Position numbers and translations under genes: made by a program. Of a DNA stretch of 64,000 nucleotides, positions 31,757-43,002 are shown piece after piece. The first letter of the stretch is position 1, and the number at the start of each line of letters is the position of its first letter. This DNA is from Fennellomyces sp. T-0311 (Eukaryota > Mucoromycota > Mucoromycetes > Mucorales > Lichtheimiaceae): positions 124,001 through 188,000 of the forward strand of contig JALLLT010000020.1 of the NCBI GenBank assembly GCA_025266875.1, given 5' to 3'. A model generated the notes under the pieces. That model worked only from the letters and a program-made list of their open reading frames with translations, was not told the DNA's origin and made no database searches.

Positions 31757-34700
31757 TGTGTGGTTTCGTTGGGAGGAATCTGTCGAAATTTGGATGGACC
31801 GTCCGGTGATTGATTTGCTACTTTCTTCGTTATCTGCATTCGGGTGGATCAGGTTGTCAATCCTGTGTAGAACTCGGAGTAGTGCTGGCCAAGTGTGCTT
31901 CTATTTACCACGGGTGAGACCGACATCTGAACGCGGAAGGCAATTCAAGATATAGTCTATCGGGTGGACATCAGGATCGAGCTCAGGAATGGCGCCGAAA
32001 GCTTCCAGCAATTCTTGCATTTGTGACTCTACAAGCGGGCAGGATGTGTAGTGTCCTCTTTTGGCCTTTCCTTGTCCACAGTGGCAGTCTGGTGGGTTGT
32101 ACGTTGGCGGAAGCCAATGTAGTCTCCAGTTGACGAGCCGGTGTCTATCATTTGTCGACGCTTCGAGGTATAAAATTGGATCAATCATACGCATCTGTCG
32201 TAGACAGCGTACTGATACAGATGCTTTGCCTCTTGACTTGAGCTCGTCATCTCGCATGCTGTCGATCGCTGCCTGGACCAGATCTTTTGGTGGTGATACC
32301 TCACTTTGTATCTTTTTGAGCCTTTGGTTGATAGAGTTGGTTGCTGTTAGCCGCCGCCACTGTTGGTCGCAGGATTTTTTCCCATTTGATAGTAGCGCAC
32401 GTTCTACTGTCCGGGCCATAGTTGATGTTGGCAATGATTGCAGGCGCATAGTAAACTTTAGTTGGAGAGTACGAGTGCGGATCTGTATTGATGGTAAATC
32501 CGTCATCACCATTGGGACAGTTGTTGGGCAGTGCGTTTGCTTGTTGCGATTACATGTCATCTTGATACACCCAGTCTATGCGCGTTCCAACTTTTCCATT
32601 TGTTTCGCCGATAGCGCCGCGATTGCGATGCCATATTCAAGAACAGGTCGTACAAATGAACGGTATGTGCGCAGTGCTGGCCATAGCCCAATGCCATATT
32701 GGTGTATGCCCAGCTGTCGAAGTAAGGCCATGCTACCTGTCGCCTTCAAGATGCGTTGATTGATGAGTTGATCAAGATCAATACCGTCGTACGTAAATGG
32801 TAGGCCGAGGTATTGGAAACAATCGACTTTGTTGATCTGTGTTCCATATATCATATAGTTCCGAGGTCGTGGCTGTGTGGTATCCAAGGTACTAGCTAGT
32901 CGGCACTACCGGGTAAACGTATGACGGTACCTGAATAATACATTGACAGCCTTCCGGCTTGACTAGATCTTCCAAGAAGTCTAGAAACATTGCCGTGTCG
33001 GTTATATGATATGGCATCCTCCCGACCACGGCTATTTGATTATGAGTTTTATCTCGAGCAATATAAATAGAGAGAACCGTTAACATAATAAAGACATATT
33101 CGATTCTCACAGAACTTACTGTTTTTCTCGATCCATTCTCTCTCACCACAGGCTGACTGCTATTGTTTGGTGGTGGCTCAATTATAGCGCACTTGCCTGG
33201 ATGCAATCGATAACCATATTCATTCGAGTGTAATTCAGCAATCTTCAGCAGGTGGACCATATCTTGTGGTGAACCCAGTAATGCCACATCATCTGCGTAT
33301 AGCAGTGAGGATATAAGTACCCTCGATGACTTGGGGCTATTTGTCATGTGTTGCACAGATGCTTCCGTATCTTGTACAGAGAGTGGAGCTGTACGTAGCA
33401 CTAGCGGCTTTTTTCCAAGTACTTGCATCCTAATGCGAAGTCTCCTGGGTAGAGAGTTGATGAATACAGCATATAGTAGTGGGCTAAGGATAGAGCCTTG
33501 TAAAACCCCTCTTGCAGGCCGGATATACCGAGATCGATGGTTCTGGAGAATAACCGCAATTCGTACGTCGTCAAACAGGTGTCGTATAAGATGGAACAGA
33601 GCGCTCGGCAGGTTTCCCTGCAACGTTGGCCATATGATTTCTCTTGAGCTCGAGTCGTACGCTTGCTTAATGTCAAGAAAAGCTTGGACTGGTGGTTCTC
33701 CATATTGACGTTGGTATTGGTGGATAAGCATGTTCAGCGCAAAAGCCTGGTCGAGGGCTCCACGTTTATGTCTAAAACCGCCTTGAGCTATGTCAAGGGC
33801 TGGCATCGCTCTAAGAAGTTTTGGCAATAGACAGTGTTCCAAAAGTTTCTGCAGCACGCTGGTGAGACTGATTGGCCTGTAGTTTCCAGCGTCCGAGGTA
33901 TCACCTTTTTTGCAAATTGGAACAACATGGGCTGTCCGCCATGATATGGGGACATATGACCAGTTCCAACAGATCGTCAAAAACTTGCTTAGGATATTCG
34001 ACAGCGGTTCTGCAATAGGTTTGAGCATAGCACCCGTTATATGATCAGCGCCTGGTGCTTTCCTTGGTGCCATTTTGCGTATGCTGTCAGCAATTTCTGC
34101 AGCAGGAAAAGGCTCAGTCTCGTCGCCTATATTGTCATTGGTGCACCAATGATTCGACGTCCTCTTTGAGTCCCACTCGCCTCCAAAAACTTCAGCGAGG
34201 TGATCAATCATAAATTCGGCAGCGAATTGGGGGCCTGCTAGATGGGAGAACGTATGGCTCGCTTGACGATTTCGACGCATACGCTTGATTATCGAGTTTG
34301 CTTCGCCTATTGGTGCGTTCCCGAGTTTCATACAGAACTGTTTCCATGTGCGACGTTTTGTGCGGTTCACCTCCCTTGAGAATATCTCGCACTTGCGGGT
34401 ATATGCGGCCCAGTATTTTGCCTTCACCACGACATTGGAAGGTGCATGCCTCCACTTCTGATATGCTTCTTCTCGCTGGTCTGCTTTTTTCTGCAGGTCA
34501 TCGTTCCAAAACCATTTCCAGGATTTCGGGCGCCCCTCACTGCGTGTAGCACTGGCATCTAGTGCATCGTAAATTGCTGAGTTCAGATCTTGACTCAACT
34601 GTTCAACTAGCGCTGGATCAGGTATCATCTTTTCGCTATCTTCCATATCTTCGAGCTGTTTAATGATGTTTGCTGTGTTTCTGTTGAAGTTTGTGACGAA

Positions 34701-35462
34701 AAGTTTGTTGATTTCTGGATCCGAGAGTCGTTGTAGTTTCCAGTGTTGTCTGGGGGCGTTTGGTGTTGGTAGTGGTTTCCAAGGGTTGGTCGGCGAGAAT
34801 TCCAACGTACATATATGGTGGTGTGAGTTTAATGAGTGTAAATCGAAAATGTTCATAATAGGAGCTAATATGGCTCCCTCATTCGATATAAACAAGTCGA
34901 TTATGCTTGTACCACTTGCTGTGCGAAAGGTTGGCTTTCCACGCTGTAATGAACCATTCCAGACATGTAGACCATGTTGTATTAACCAAGGTTCTAGTAC
35001 GTTAATTCCTCGAGAGTTGTTGGAGTGATCTCCAGTAACCACCTTTGTACGAGCATTGAGATCACCAAAAATGATTGTACGTTCATCAATATTGAGCTGA
35101 TCCAGCAGCGTTGTGCATGTTTCGTTGTCGAGTGAAGGTGGCAGATATAGGCCATGGAAGGTGTATAGTCCGATGCAGAAGGACAATGTAAATCGATTTT
35201 TACTTGGGAGGTGGTGTATATGTAAGTTGAGATCTGGACGTACTAGTAGTGTGATGCCACCTTGCCCTCGGTGCTGAATGTCAGGCCTGATTGCGTAGTT
35301 GTGATACTGAAGCCAGTCAGTATAGAGTCGGCCTTGAACTAGGAAAGTTTCGTTGATGAGAATGATGTTGATGTTGTGATCGTTGCAAAAAGTTGTAATT
35401 TCATCTGGTGAGCGATCAACACCAGTTGCATTAAATAAACCGATCTTGATACGGTCTATCAT
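31757..35462 (-). pseudogene. LINE ORF2: endonuclease-reverse transcriptase, interrupted by a solo LTR and two stops
   Basis: The ATG at 35462 overlaps the ORF1 stop (ATGA). The N-terminus is an exonuclease-endonuclease-phosphatase domain ([36 protein letters not shown]), then the reverse transcriptase ([44 protein letters not shown]). The 275-bp LTR plus duplication at 32871-33150 interrupts the frame shortly after the Y-A-D-D block. It resumes with VDCFQYLGLPF, is cut by an in-frame TAG at 32576-32578 (probably CAG), continues through the CHCGQGKAKRGHYTSC finger, and meets another TAG at 31901-31903 (probably TGG) before ending near 31,757. The endonuclease and catalytic blocks themselves look intact. 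Confidence 0.93.
32876..33150 (+). repeat. Solo LTR of the chromovirus, with GGCTG target duplication
   Basis: 275 bp, TGTGG...CCACA, differing by eye at two or three transitions from the LTRs at 3871 and 8973. GGCTG is duplicated at 32871-32875 and 33151-33155. A solo LTR arises by recombination between the LTRs of a full insert. Confidence 0.96.
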
Positions 35463-36985
35463 GCTACTTGCATCGGGTCCGAGATACCACCGTTATTGTC
35501 GTCGCCTCCAGACAACATTTTGCGAGCTTCCTTCTTTGATTCAACTCTCTGTCTCTTACGAGGGGCAGGCTTGGGATTTGTCTCTTGAAACTTGGCCCAA
35601 TACACCATGGCGATCTGGTGCTTGTCTTCTTTTGGGAGAGATGTAAAGTATCGAAGGATGGCTATACCAAGATGCTTTTTAGGCATACGCATGCACATGT
35701 TGAACATACGCTCTTGGTATAGTAGCTTAGCCTCGTTGGCACGTTCAGTTTCGGTCATTTTCTCGAGTAGGCGTGGGTTACCGATAGTGGATGCAGTGGT
35801 TGGGTCAAAGTCATCCTTCGGCGTCAACTTGGCTTGTTTCAGCGTATCCCTAAGAGTTGCCTCGTACGATGAGTGGATAAGCAGACCCACAACTCCGTGT
35901 GCTGGAAAGTGAACATCAATGATACGTTCTTGTGCCACTCCCAAAATGCGCAAGGTACTGCGAATCTCACTGTGCGATGTGCGCCTTGGCGATGGCATAT
36001 ACACCACCGTGTATGCTGTGGCCTCGGTTGCTGGTTTCAGAATCCTGTTTGCCCAGTTCAGAAGTTTTTCAGACGGTGGTCCCGTGGTTCTCTTTTTCAT
36101 GGCTGTGTTGCGGCTGGTGATTGTTGCCCATGATATCTCCTTCGTACCATCTTTCTTTGTTAGCTGTTTTGGATGCGTTTGAAGCTCTTGTCTTTCCAGC
36201 TTCTGGAACTGTTTGGTGAGACGCTGATCTCTCTTTTGTTGCTGTTTAGCTTTGTCAGCCTCAATCTCTTTCTTTCGCTCTGTCCATTCTTCGTTGGTAG
36301 CTGCGTGCATTGACTCTACCGTTCCCGTTAGCATCTCATCTTCTGCTTCAGGAATTGCGTCTTGCGCTGGTGGTGATACAAGTTGCGACGGTGATTCCAT
36401 AAGCAGTTGTTGCTTCTCAAGCTCTGCGATGCGTGTGCGACTTAACACAAGCTCTTGTTCGAGTTGTGTGTTTCGTTGCACCAGTTCCTGATTTTGCTGA
36501 ATTAAGGCCTCGTGTTGCTCAATGAGTGCTTCGTTTTGCTCCATAAGAACTTGCACTTTTTTGGCTTCTTCTTCCTGAGCATGCATTCGTTGTTCATGGA
36601 TAGTCATACGACTTTCGATGTATGCCATCCGCTCGTTGAATTCCCATTCGCCATTGTGCTGAGGTCGCTGTGGGTTCGGGCCAGTAAGGTTCACTGAGTC
36701 TTGGGACAGCTCGAAGACTTGCGAGCTACGGAAGCTTTGAATGCTTTGTTGGCTTCCTAGTTGTGCAAGTCTACTGTTCTTGTGGTTGATACTTGAGTGG
36801 GTACCTCCAGTGGGTTGGGGTGAGAGCTCGTTACTCAGACCTGATGATTGATCTGTTGCCATTGTCCGACCCTTTCCAGTAACCGTGGCGTTCGGTGTAC
36901 GAATATTTGGGGTCGTGCTATGTCTTTGCTGATTGCTTTGTTGGGTAAACACGCTGTTTTGTGCTCTTTTAATCTTGTGTGACAA
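35459..36985 (-). CDS. LINE ORF1 protein with coiled coil
   Basis: The frame is open from 36985 but the first ATG is at about 36862, giving about 467 aa; the longer 508-residue reading would need a TTG start. The N-terminal third is Gln/Ser-rich; residues about 115-185 form a long coiled coil rich in Glu, Gln and Leu; a basic, helical region follows, then a possible RRM-like fold ([10 protein letters not shown]...VVGLLIHSS), and a Lys/Arg-rich tail ([16 protein letters not shown]). This matches ORF1 proteins that package LINE RNA. No stop interrupts it. ORF2 begins at its stop codon, within ATGA. Confidence 0.83.
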   Translation of the reverse strand: MSHKIKRAQNSVFTQQSNQQRHSTTPNIRTPNATVTGKGRTMATDQSSGLSNELSPQPTGGTHSSINHKNSRLAQLGSQQSIQSFRSSQVFELSQDSVNLTGPNPQRPQHNGEWEFNERMAYIESRMTIHEQRMHAQEEEAKKVQVLMEQNEALIEQHEALIQQNQELVQRNTQLEQELVLSRTRIAELEKQQLLMESPSQLVSPPAQDAIPEAEDEMLTGTVESMHAATNEEWTERKKEIEADKAKQQQKRDQRLTKQFQKLERQELQTHPKQLTKKDGTKEISWATITSRNTAMKKRTTGPPSEKLLNWANRILKPATEATAYTVVYMPSPRRTSHSEIRSTLRILGVAQERIIDVHFPAHGVVGLLIHSSYEATLRDTLKQAKLTPKDDFDPTTASTIGNPRLLEKMTETERANEAKLLYQERMFNMCMRMPKKHLGIAILRYFTSLPKEDKHQIAMVYWAKFQETNPKPAPRKRQRVESKKEARKMLSGGDDNNGGISDPMQVA

Positions 36986-37086
36986 CGTGTTTGGGAAAAT
37001 TTGGAAATAAGAAGAAAGTGGTTTGTATAAAAGGGGGTATTGGTTGCCGCGCGCGATGCTCGACTACGTCTCTGTCGGATCCAGTA

Positions 37087-37555
37087 AACTGACAGCAGCA
37101 GGACCTGTATAGAGAAGCCCTGCCATGTGAGCAAAGAACAAAATATAATACTTCGCAAAAACAAAAGTCTACCTGTATAATTATCTGGAAAGAGTCAATA
37201 CGCAAGTGCAGTATTGGAATGGAATTGAATCACACTTTCAGTGCGAGGATACAATTAGAAAAGAAATGAAAGTACCCCTCAACGGAGCACTGGAACAATT
37301 ACAAATCACTAATAAAACCAATCACTATGAATACACTAGAATTTACAGCAATCAAAAGCACACTCACGGCAGAGCTTTCTCCTATCCTCCTCTGGGAAGA
37401 AAAGCCTTGTTGTTTATTCATCTGATTAAGTTTTGCTTTTTAAAGCACACAGTGTTGTACAATTTGAAGGTCATATTAGGAAACTAGTGCAGTAATTAAT
37501 CGTTAGGGAATACTTGCGCGGATTCGCCATAAGAGTTTGGTTCAGTATGCTTCAG
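37087..37555. other. Unassigned MULE 3 segment between the LINE and the N-terminal exon
   Basis: The sequence should join the N-terminal exon to the core, but I could not find one frame through it; it may hold introns or another insertion. No separate gene is seen. Confidence 0.4.
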
Positions 37556-38230
37556 TCACCCTTGATTTTTACTATAACCTTTAATCCCGCACCAACAGTA
37601 GCTACTTTGGGTGCTCACAATTTCCAGAATTTTGCTGATACCGCGAATGTCTGTTGTCGTCGCAGGATTTTCGATATGGCTGAAGCGAAAGATTTGGGAC
37701 AGCGTCATACCAATTGATGATTGTTGAACAATTTGGTTGGCATTTTCGCGAGTCTTTTCCTTTTTTCTGGAACTAGCATAAATCCGAGAATCCGATTGTT
37801 CATCCTCAGTGCGGCAGGTGTGTACCAAATTGGTTTTCTTGTTCCTAAGATCAAAGCTGTACACGGTGGCTGCTTTTTTCTTCGAGGCGTACACCTTATA
37901 CGAACATCCCATGCGAATGGTGGTCTTTTCAGGTCTCTTCTTGATAATACCATTAGCGCACTTATAGTGCGTTTTAGGATCAAAACCTAGTTCCGCAGCT
38001 GAACCACTCATTTTCTTGGCATTGCTTTCGATTCGACGTTGACTGTCGGCCTTTGGCTGTCCGCCATGGGTACACTTGATGTAACAGTATTTCGAGCCAC
38101 TTGTCGCGCTGGTTCCACTACGCTCAACTGTGACGCCTCCATATCCTTTAGCTTTCCAATATTGGCGAAGTATTTCTGTCAAACTGAGGTGATCAGCGGC
38201 AGTTCGGTTATAAATCGCGTCGTGGGACAT
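37556..38230 (-). pseudogene. MULE 3 N-terminal FAR1-like DNA-binding exon
   Basis: Starts at ATG 38230. Contains a zinc-chelating FAR1/WRKY-GCM1-like pattern: CYIKCTHGG, then YKCANG, then GCSYKVYASKKK and LVHTC. This is the N-terminal domain found in many MULE transposases. The frame stops at 37556 before the catalytic core, which continues on the other side of the LINE. Confidence 0.68.
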
Positions 38231-39534
38231 AGTTTGTTACTACAATACTAAATTAGTGTCCGATTTGGATAAGTGTAGGATATAACTGCTTCAAGACAGC
38301 AAGTTAATTCACAACTCACGACAAGAAACAGTGATTTACAAAAGTTTGTGGTAATGAAGCTTTTAGGGTTCTCGATGAGAAAATTAAAGCAGAAGGATTT
38401 GCTTATTAGAAAAGCAGCGTACATATACTGATAGACAGGTTGGCAGCCCCACCAACTTTCCCTTTTTTCCTTTCTCTCTCTCTCTCTCCCTCTTGTATTA
38501 TCATATCATATATATTATCATTATCAGTATTAAAAAAGATGTACAAAAACCAAAAACAATAAATAATATAAAAACCCGAAACCCACAAGTACCTCAAACA
38601 CCCACAATTACCCAATAGAGTAGCCCAGTAGCCAGAATCTTCTTTGCTGCGGCACTCTACATCTCAATTACTGCGGCAGCTGCGCCACCACTAGCCAGCA
38701 ATTAGCCTGCATGAACAACACCAATCACCTTTACCCCCACTGCTACGGCAACTACACCATCATCAATTGGTTACCGTACGCACCTATCACAGCTAGAATA
38801 GCTAGTGCTGCGCCATTGTATCGAAAGATATAAATAAGAAGCGCTTTTCATTAAATAAACATTGGTCAATTGATTACATTTATCAACACCCCAACCTAAA
38901 TACTTTATAGTTATCAGTGTTGTTTAGTATCCCGCAATTAGGATTACTGTTTATCGATCAAGCAATAAAGACAATTTGCTTTCCTACCCATTTTCTACTT
39001 TCAATCCTCAATCCTCTTTAGGATCCCTTTATACAAACGTCCGTAACAAACGATATTGTTGCTGGTGCTCACTATATTTTGGTGTACTCAACTACCAATT
39101 TACACAACAACCGACTACTGTACACCTGACTCAAAACGGCGCCAACAATACGTAAGATATCAGTACATTGTGTTACCTCAACTGCTGACTTACACGTGCT
39201 TTTGATCTGTTGTGTATCGTAAGTTTTCACTAATAGAGTTTTGCGCACAGACGAAGTAGATGGATAAATGCTCCATATATGCTTATTTCATCATGGCTGC
39301 TTTAAAAATTCGTTTGATATAGCATAACGGTAACTTTGCTACTAACGCTAATCATGCTTAAAATTCCGACACCACAACAAAGTTCGCACACAGGACAACT
39401 ATTAGTCCGCCCAATACGCCCTGGTCCTGAAGTACTAAGTATAGCAACTACACTCAAGGGAATAACGACCGGTGTAAAAAGCATGACTAGCTCCAATACC
39501 AACAATGGCTCTATAAAAATAATATACTGTAACT
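38231..39534. other. Stretch without a gene; TC microsatellite and possible degenerate LTR
   Basis: No convincing frame. A (TC)8 run lies at 38473-38488. The stretch around 38,820-39,050 has LTR-like composition (AATAAAGAC, terminal GTAACA) but no matching partner was found. It may belong to the Ty3 relics at 40,200-40,717. Confidence 0.35.
38473..38488. repeat. (TC)8 microsatellite
   Basis: Eight uninterrupted TC units. Confidence 0.85.
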
Positions 39535-40199
39535 TCCATCGACCCTTACTCTCTTAATTAGTGGATCTTTATATCTCAAATCTGGTACTTTTTTCTCACT
39601 CTTGTTTACGCAGACAAAAAAGTGCCACTCAAGAGCTCCCCTTATCATCGCACGCACATAAAAGATCCAATACTAGATTTGCTAGCTATCATCATGCGCA
39701 TAGGAAATACGTCGTTCCTTGTTAATGATCATTACGTGTACATAAAGATTACGTTCCAGGTTTGTTAACGATTATTACGGGCACAGAAAAAAGTGTCATC
39801 CAAGTTCATTACTTGTTATTTGTTAACCACCATGCGCACAGAAAAGTGCTACTTCAGTTTCGCTACCCGTCATCGCGCGCACTGAAAAAGTGCTACTCCG
39901 CTCCTTTCTGTGCGCCTCGTTCAATTATGTGCAAAGGTATCAAGTTATGCATAGTTAAAGTGATATAAACAACCAAGGTTTTGATGACTGCGATGAGATA
40001 TAGCATAGTTAAAACTTTTTTATGTGTAAGTTGTGTGGTGCTTTGTAATAAAACAGCTTTGTCTAATTTCTGTGCGCGTAGTCTCCTCGGATGTGTGCTT
40101 TTGATTGGATGAGCATTAAAGCACCACAGGATTATGTTAAAGTGCCAAATTTTTTTCTGTGCGCATGGTCGTTTTTTTCTGTGCGCGGAGTGACTCCCT
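39535..40199 (+). repeat. 'ctgtgcgc' repeat element, single copy
   Basis: About 660 bp with repeated CACAGAAAAAGTGCTACT and TTTTTTCTGTGCGCG words. It matches, in the opposite orientation, the left half of the element at 47725-48735, including TTAATTAGTGGATCTTTATA and AACCAAGGTTTTGATG. It directly abuts a Ty3 RNase H relic. Confidence 0.7.
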
Positions 40200-40341
40200 A
40201 AAGGATTACTCAATCCACCAAGGCTCGAAGGAATCTACGCACGATGGGTATCCCTTTTATCCGAATATTCGTTTGATGTAAAACACAAAGCTGGTAAGTC
40301 AAACACCAACGCTGATTTCCTCTCTAGACTTGGATATTAGA
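40200..40341 (+). pseudogene. Ty3/gypsy RNase H C-terminal relic
   Basis: A 46-codon frame reads LEGIYARWVSLLSEYSF, then KHKAGKSNTNADFLSR, the conserved end of the Ty3 RNase H domain. It begins exactly where the 'ctgtgcgc' repeat ends, so the repeat probably inserted into an older Ty3 element. Confidence 0.75.
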
Positions 40342-40537
40342 GAAAAGCAAAACCGTTTAGTATAAAAACTTCATCTTGAAATTTAACCCTCGATAATTAG
40401 CTCGTATCGCCAATACTTGAACTCATTCATATACCCTTTTCCAAATTTTACTCATATAACACCCAAAGCATACATACCACCTCTATATTAAATTATTCTC
40501 TGCATCGAAACTCCATCAGCAAACATTAATCAAAGCA

Positions 40538-40717
40538 ATGAATCCAACAAAGCTATCTCATTTACAATATTATCTCACTACTTTGGAAGACCCACCTGGA
40601 ATTACCAAGCGACAGCAACGTTATTTATACACACAAAAGAAGCATTATTTCGTCCATGACAAGAGAGTATGCCAAGGACGCGACTCTGGTAGCATCGAAA
40701 TACTATTCCATGATTAG
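40538..40717 (+). pseudogene. Ty3/gypsy integrase N-terminal relic
   Basis: A 59-codon frame reads YYLTTLEDPPGITKRQQR, then FVHDKRVCQGRD, resembling the region just before the integrase zinc finger. A stop at 40715-40717 ends it; decayed sequence continues to about 40,850. Together with 40,200-40,341 this is one old Ty3 pol fragment. Confidence 0.55.
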
Positions 40718-40863
40718 AGACATGGTGTTCTTTTTGGATGTAAGGTCATTTGGAGAAAGGGAATATGGAATCACTCAAAGTTATGTACAAGTGGATATAA
40801 TTTCTACATCTGTAAGATCTACATGAGAGATGAAGAGCGGTATATGAAGTACCCTTATATATG

Positions 40864-42198
40864 CTAACGGGTATGAGACCCCGAATGAGAGCGCAGGCGA
40901 CCACGAGATTGGCGTCGCTGGATTGCAACAGCTCTTCTGGCAGTAACTTGCTGCCATCGATGTACACCCAAGGCCGTAGTCATGCCTACAATGAGAGCTG
41001 CGCCCAGAATGGTATACATATCGGGGTACTCGTGGAAGAAAATGGCGCCAACAATATAGGCGGAAAGAACTTCGCTCATGCGCATCAATGTTCCTAAGGT
41101 TTGAAAGTCAGGTTGAAGCCCACCACGATGGACGGATTGTATTTTACCTGGACCGGCCGGCGCAAGCTTGAGGCTAAAAATAGGTAATTTGATCAGTTCA
41201 CGCTGTCGATCACAAACGAGAGGGGGAGGGGGGGACATGTACCCTTGATTCAGCAGGCATTGACCAATGAATGCCAGAACCCCGACAAAAGACAAATGGA
41301 TCCAATCGTTCAGCGTGTGGTCTTGAGGCCGTACAAACTTTTGAAATGCAACCAAGCCAGCCGGACTGATCAGACTCGCAATGAATCCGATGTAGAATAC
41401 ATGCACCATAAAATGGGTACCTTTGCCGACTTTGCGTACAGCAACATAAGCTCCAGCTGACATGAATGCTCCAGCCAGGGCACATATGATAGCAAATGTT
41501 CGCTGCATGTCTTTTAACGTTGAACTGTCGTCATCGCGCACTTTGCCAAACAAATGCCGGGGCTGAGATATCAAGATCACTCCAACGGTGCAAAGAATCG
41601 AGCAAAAGCCATCGAACACTGTGAAGGCATCGTTAAATAAGATAGACATCAGCACCGACGTGAAGGCTGGGCCAAGAAAGAACATGACTAGAAACAAAGG
41701 TGTTCATTCTACAGTACATCTGTTCTGTCGAAACTGCTTACCAGTTGCTTCGAAAAGCGTGAGCTTCGTTAGGCTGTAAAAGAAGAGTATCAACCCGAGG
41801 GATCCGACCAATCCTCGTACTACAAGCCATAGCCGTATCCCAGGTTTACTCCCGAAAGGGTTCACTCGCAAAAAGGTGCAGCTCGCCAACGCCAGAATTA
41901 GCTGCACAAACGAGCGTGCAAATACAATTTCATACGACGGCAATGTTGACCCGCATCGCTTTACTGCACAAGCGCTCAAGGTGAATGCGAATGCTGATAA
42001 CCCAAGTAGTAATAGGCCATTGATTTCTTTCTTGAATATTGCGGGATCGTTGCTCAATGTGATCACTTTATAGTCAGGTGGAGGAATGGATCGCATGATC
42101 GACTGCTTTTGCAACAACGGAGTGGATTCATTGACAATGGTCACGCTGCCAGGAATTTCCGAAGTCGGTCGGCTGGTCGATCGTTGTCTCTTGACCAT
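40864..42198 (-). CDS. EamA / SLC35G-like membrane transporter, 385 aa
   Basis: Four exons (42198-41742, 41687-41243, 41173-41148, 41093-40864) close in frame through GT-AG introns of 54, 69 and 54 bp. The start is the ATG at 42198 (the frame extends upstream only with TTG). The N-terminal 60 residues are Ser/Thr-rich and hydrophilic. About ten membrane segments follow as two EamA repeats, with typical FARSFVQLILAL, LFFYSLTKLTLFEAT and LAPAGPGTLMRMSEVLSAY blocks, the last assembled across two introns. It belongs to the drug/metabolite transporter superfamily; closest by eye to SLC35G/acyl-malonyl-condensing-like proteins. Substrate unknown. It is the first clear host gene after the transposon block. 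Confidence 0.88.
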
Positions 42199-43002
42199 GG
42201 TTTCAAACAAATTGGGGGTGGGGGGGGGGCAACGTGCCTAGCAAAGTGTATGAGAGAAGAAGAAGAAGAAGAAGAAGAGGGACTGGCAACACGGAGCATA
42301 AACAATTTCCGGACCAGTTGCTGATACACAAATGGGCGCACAGTCAACTATGGCCACTTGTCGTAACAATGACGAAGCCTAGCCAATTATTTCTTTTTGA
42401 GGAAACCATGGCTCACAACGTTGCATTATTGTTGTTACGCCGCAGTGTGGTTTCCCAAATGGCATCGATAAGCATGGGCCACAGCACTAGTCCATTGTTC
42501 CTGAGACTTGACACCAAAAAGGACAGCTCGTGCCAAAGAATAATAAATGTATCCATGACAACAGAGTGCTCTGGCCGTGGAATGATCCTTGCATTGTTTC
42601 AGCACGGCCACAGAGCTACGTGAGCGACGCATGTTTGAAGCTGGTAACACGATGGTGTGACCTTTTGCTTGCCGGTTTTTCTCTTGAAGAAAATGAAGAT
42701 TGCCAGAATAATTAAATTCAAAGCGACCCCTAGTTGAGAAGAGTTAGCTTATCGCCATGGAGACGGTATAGTGCACTGTGGGAGGCCATGAACGCGTCTA
42801 TCGATTATGTTAACGAATGATGGGTTCACGGTGGCATGAAACGGTAGCCCACTCCACAAATTCTAGCGAGAATGCCAACACTCAAGCGGATGCATAGGGC
42901 CTGTTGTGCACCACGCATTTTAAACTGGGTGGTGGGCCTAAAATCTCAGCACGCGATTGCAGTTTTTCCTTGTCTTCCGCAACTTTTTATCACTCAAACG
43001 CC
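42199..43002. other. Intergenic stretch with a GAA microsatellite
   Basis: A (GAA)7 run lies at 42256-42276 and a run of nine G near 42221-42229. No convincing gene. Confidence 0.55.
42256..42276. repeat. (GAA)7 microsatellite
   Basis: Seven GAA units just upstream of the transporter start; can expand or contract. Confidence 0.85.

Larger units (their letters stand above)
31521..37072 (-). mobile_element. Two-ORF LINE retrotransposon inserted in MULE 3
   Basis: Bounded by a perfect 14-bp duplication. On the minus strand: 5' region (37072-about 36,985), ORF1 with coiled coil, ORF2 with apurinic-type endonuclease and reverse transcriptase, and a short AT-rich 3' end (CAAAAATAAATTATAAC). There is no long poly-A. 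A solo chromovirus LTR lies inside ORF2. The 5' end appears to be full length or close to it. Confidence 0.93.
31507..37086. repeat. 14-bp target-site duplication of the LINE
   Basis: TGTCGGATCCAGTA occurs at 31507-31520 and again at 37073-37086, immediately outside the LINE. Perfect duplications of this length are typical of target-primed reverse transcription. Confidence 0.93.
25085..38230 (-). mobile_element. MULE transposon 3 (OTU-bearing), split by nested insertions
   Basis: Reading on the minus strand, pieces appear in the order expected of one MULE: FAR1-like N-terminal domain (38230-37556), DDE core (31520-30580), SWIM finger (26710-26304), basic tail (26218-25346) and an OTU domain (25330-25085). 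A LINE (31521-37072) separates the first two and a pogo copy (27447-29691) separates the core from the SWIM part. The LINE's 14-bp target duplication lets the MULE be read across. Outer ends are approximate. Confidence 0.7.

Noticed and set aside
38820..39060. Possible solo LTR
   Set aside because: LTR-like composition only; no defined TG...CA ends, duplication or partner copy.
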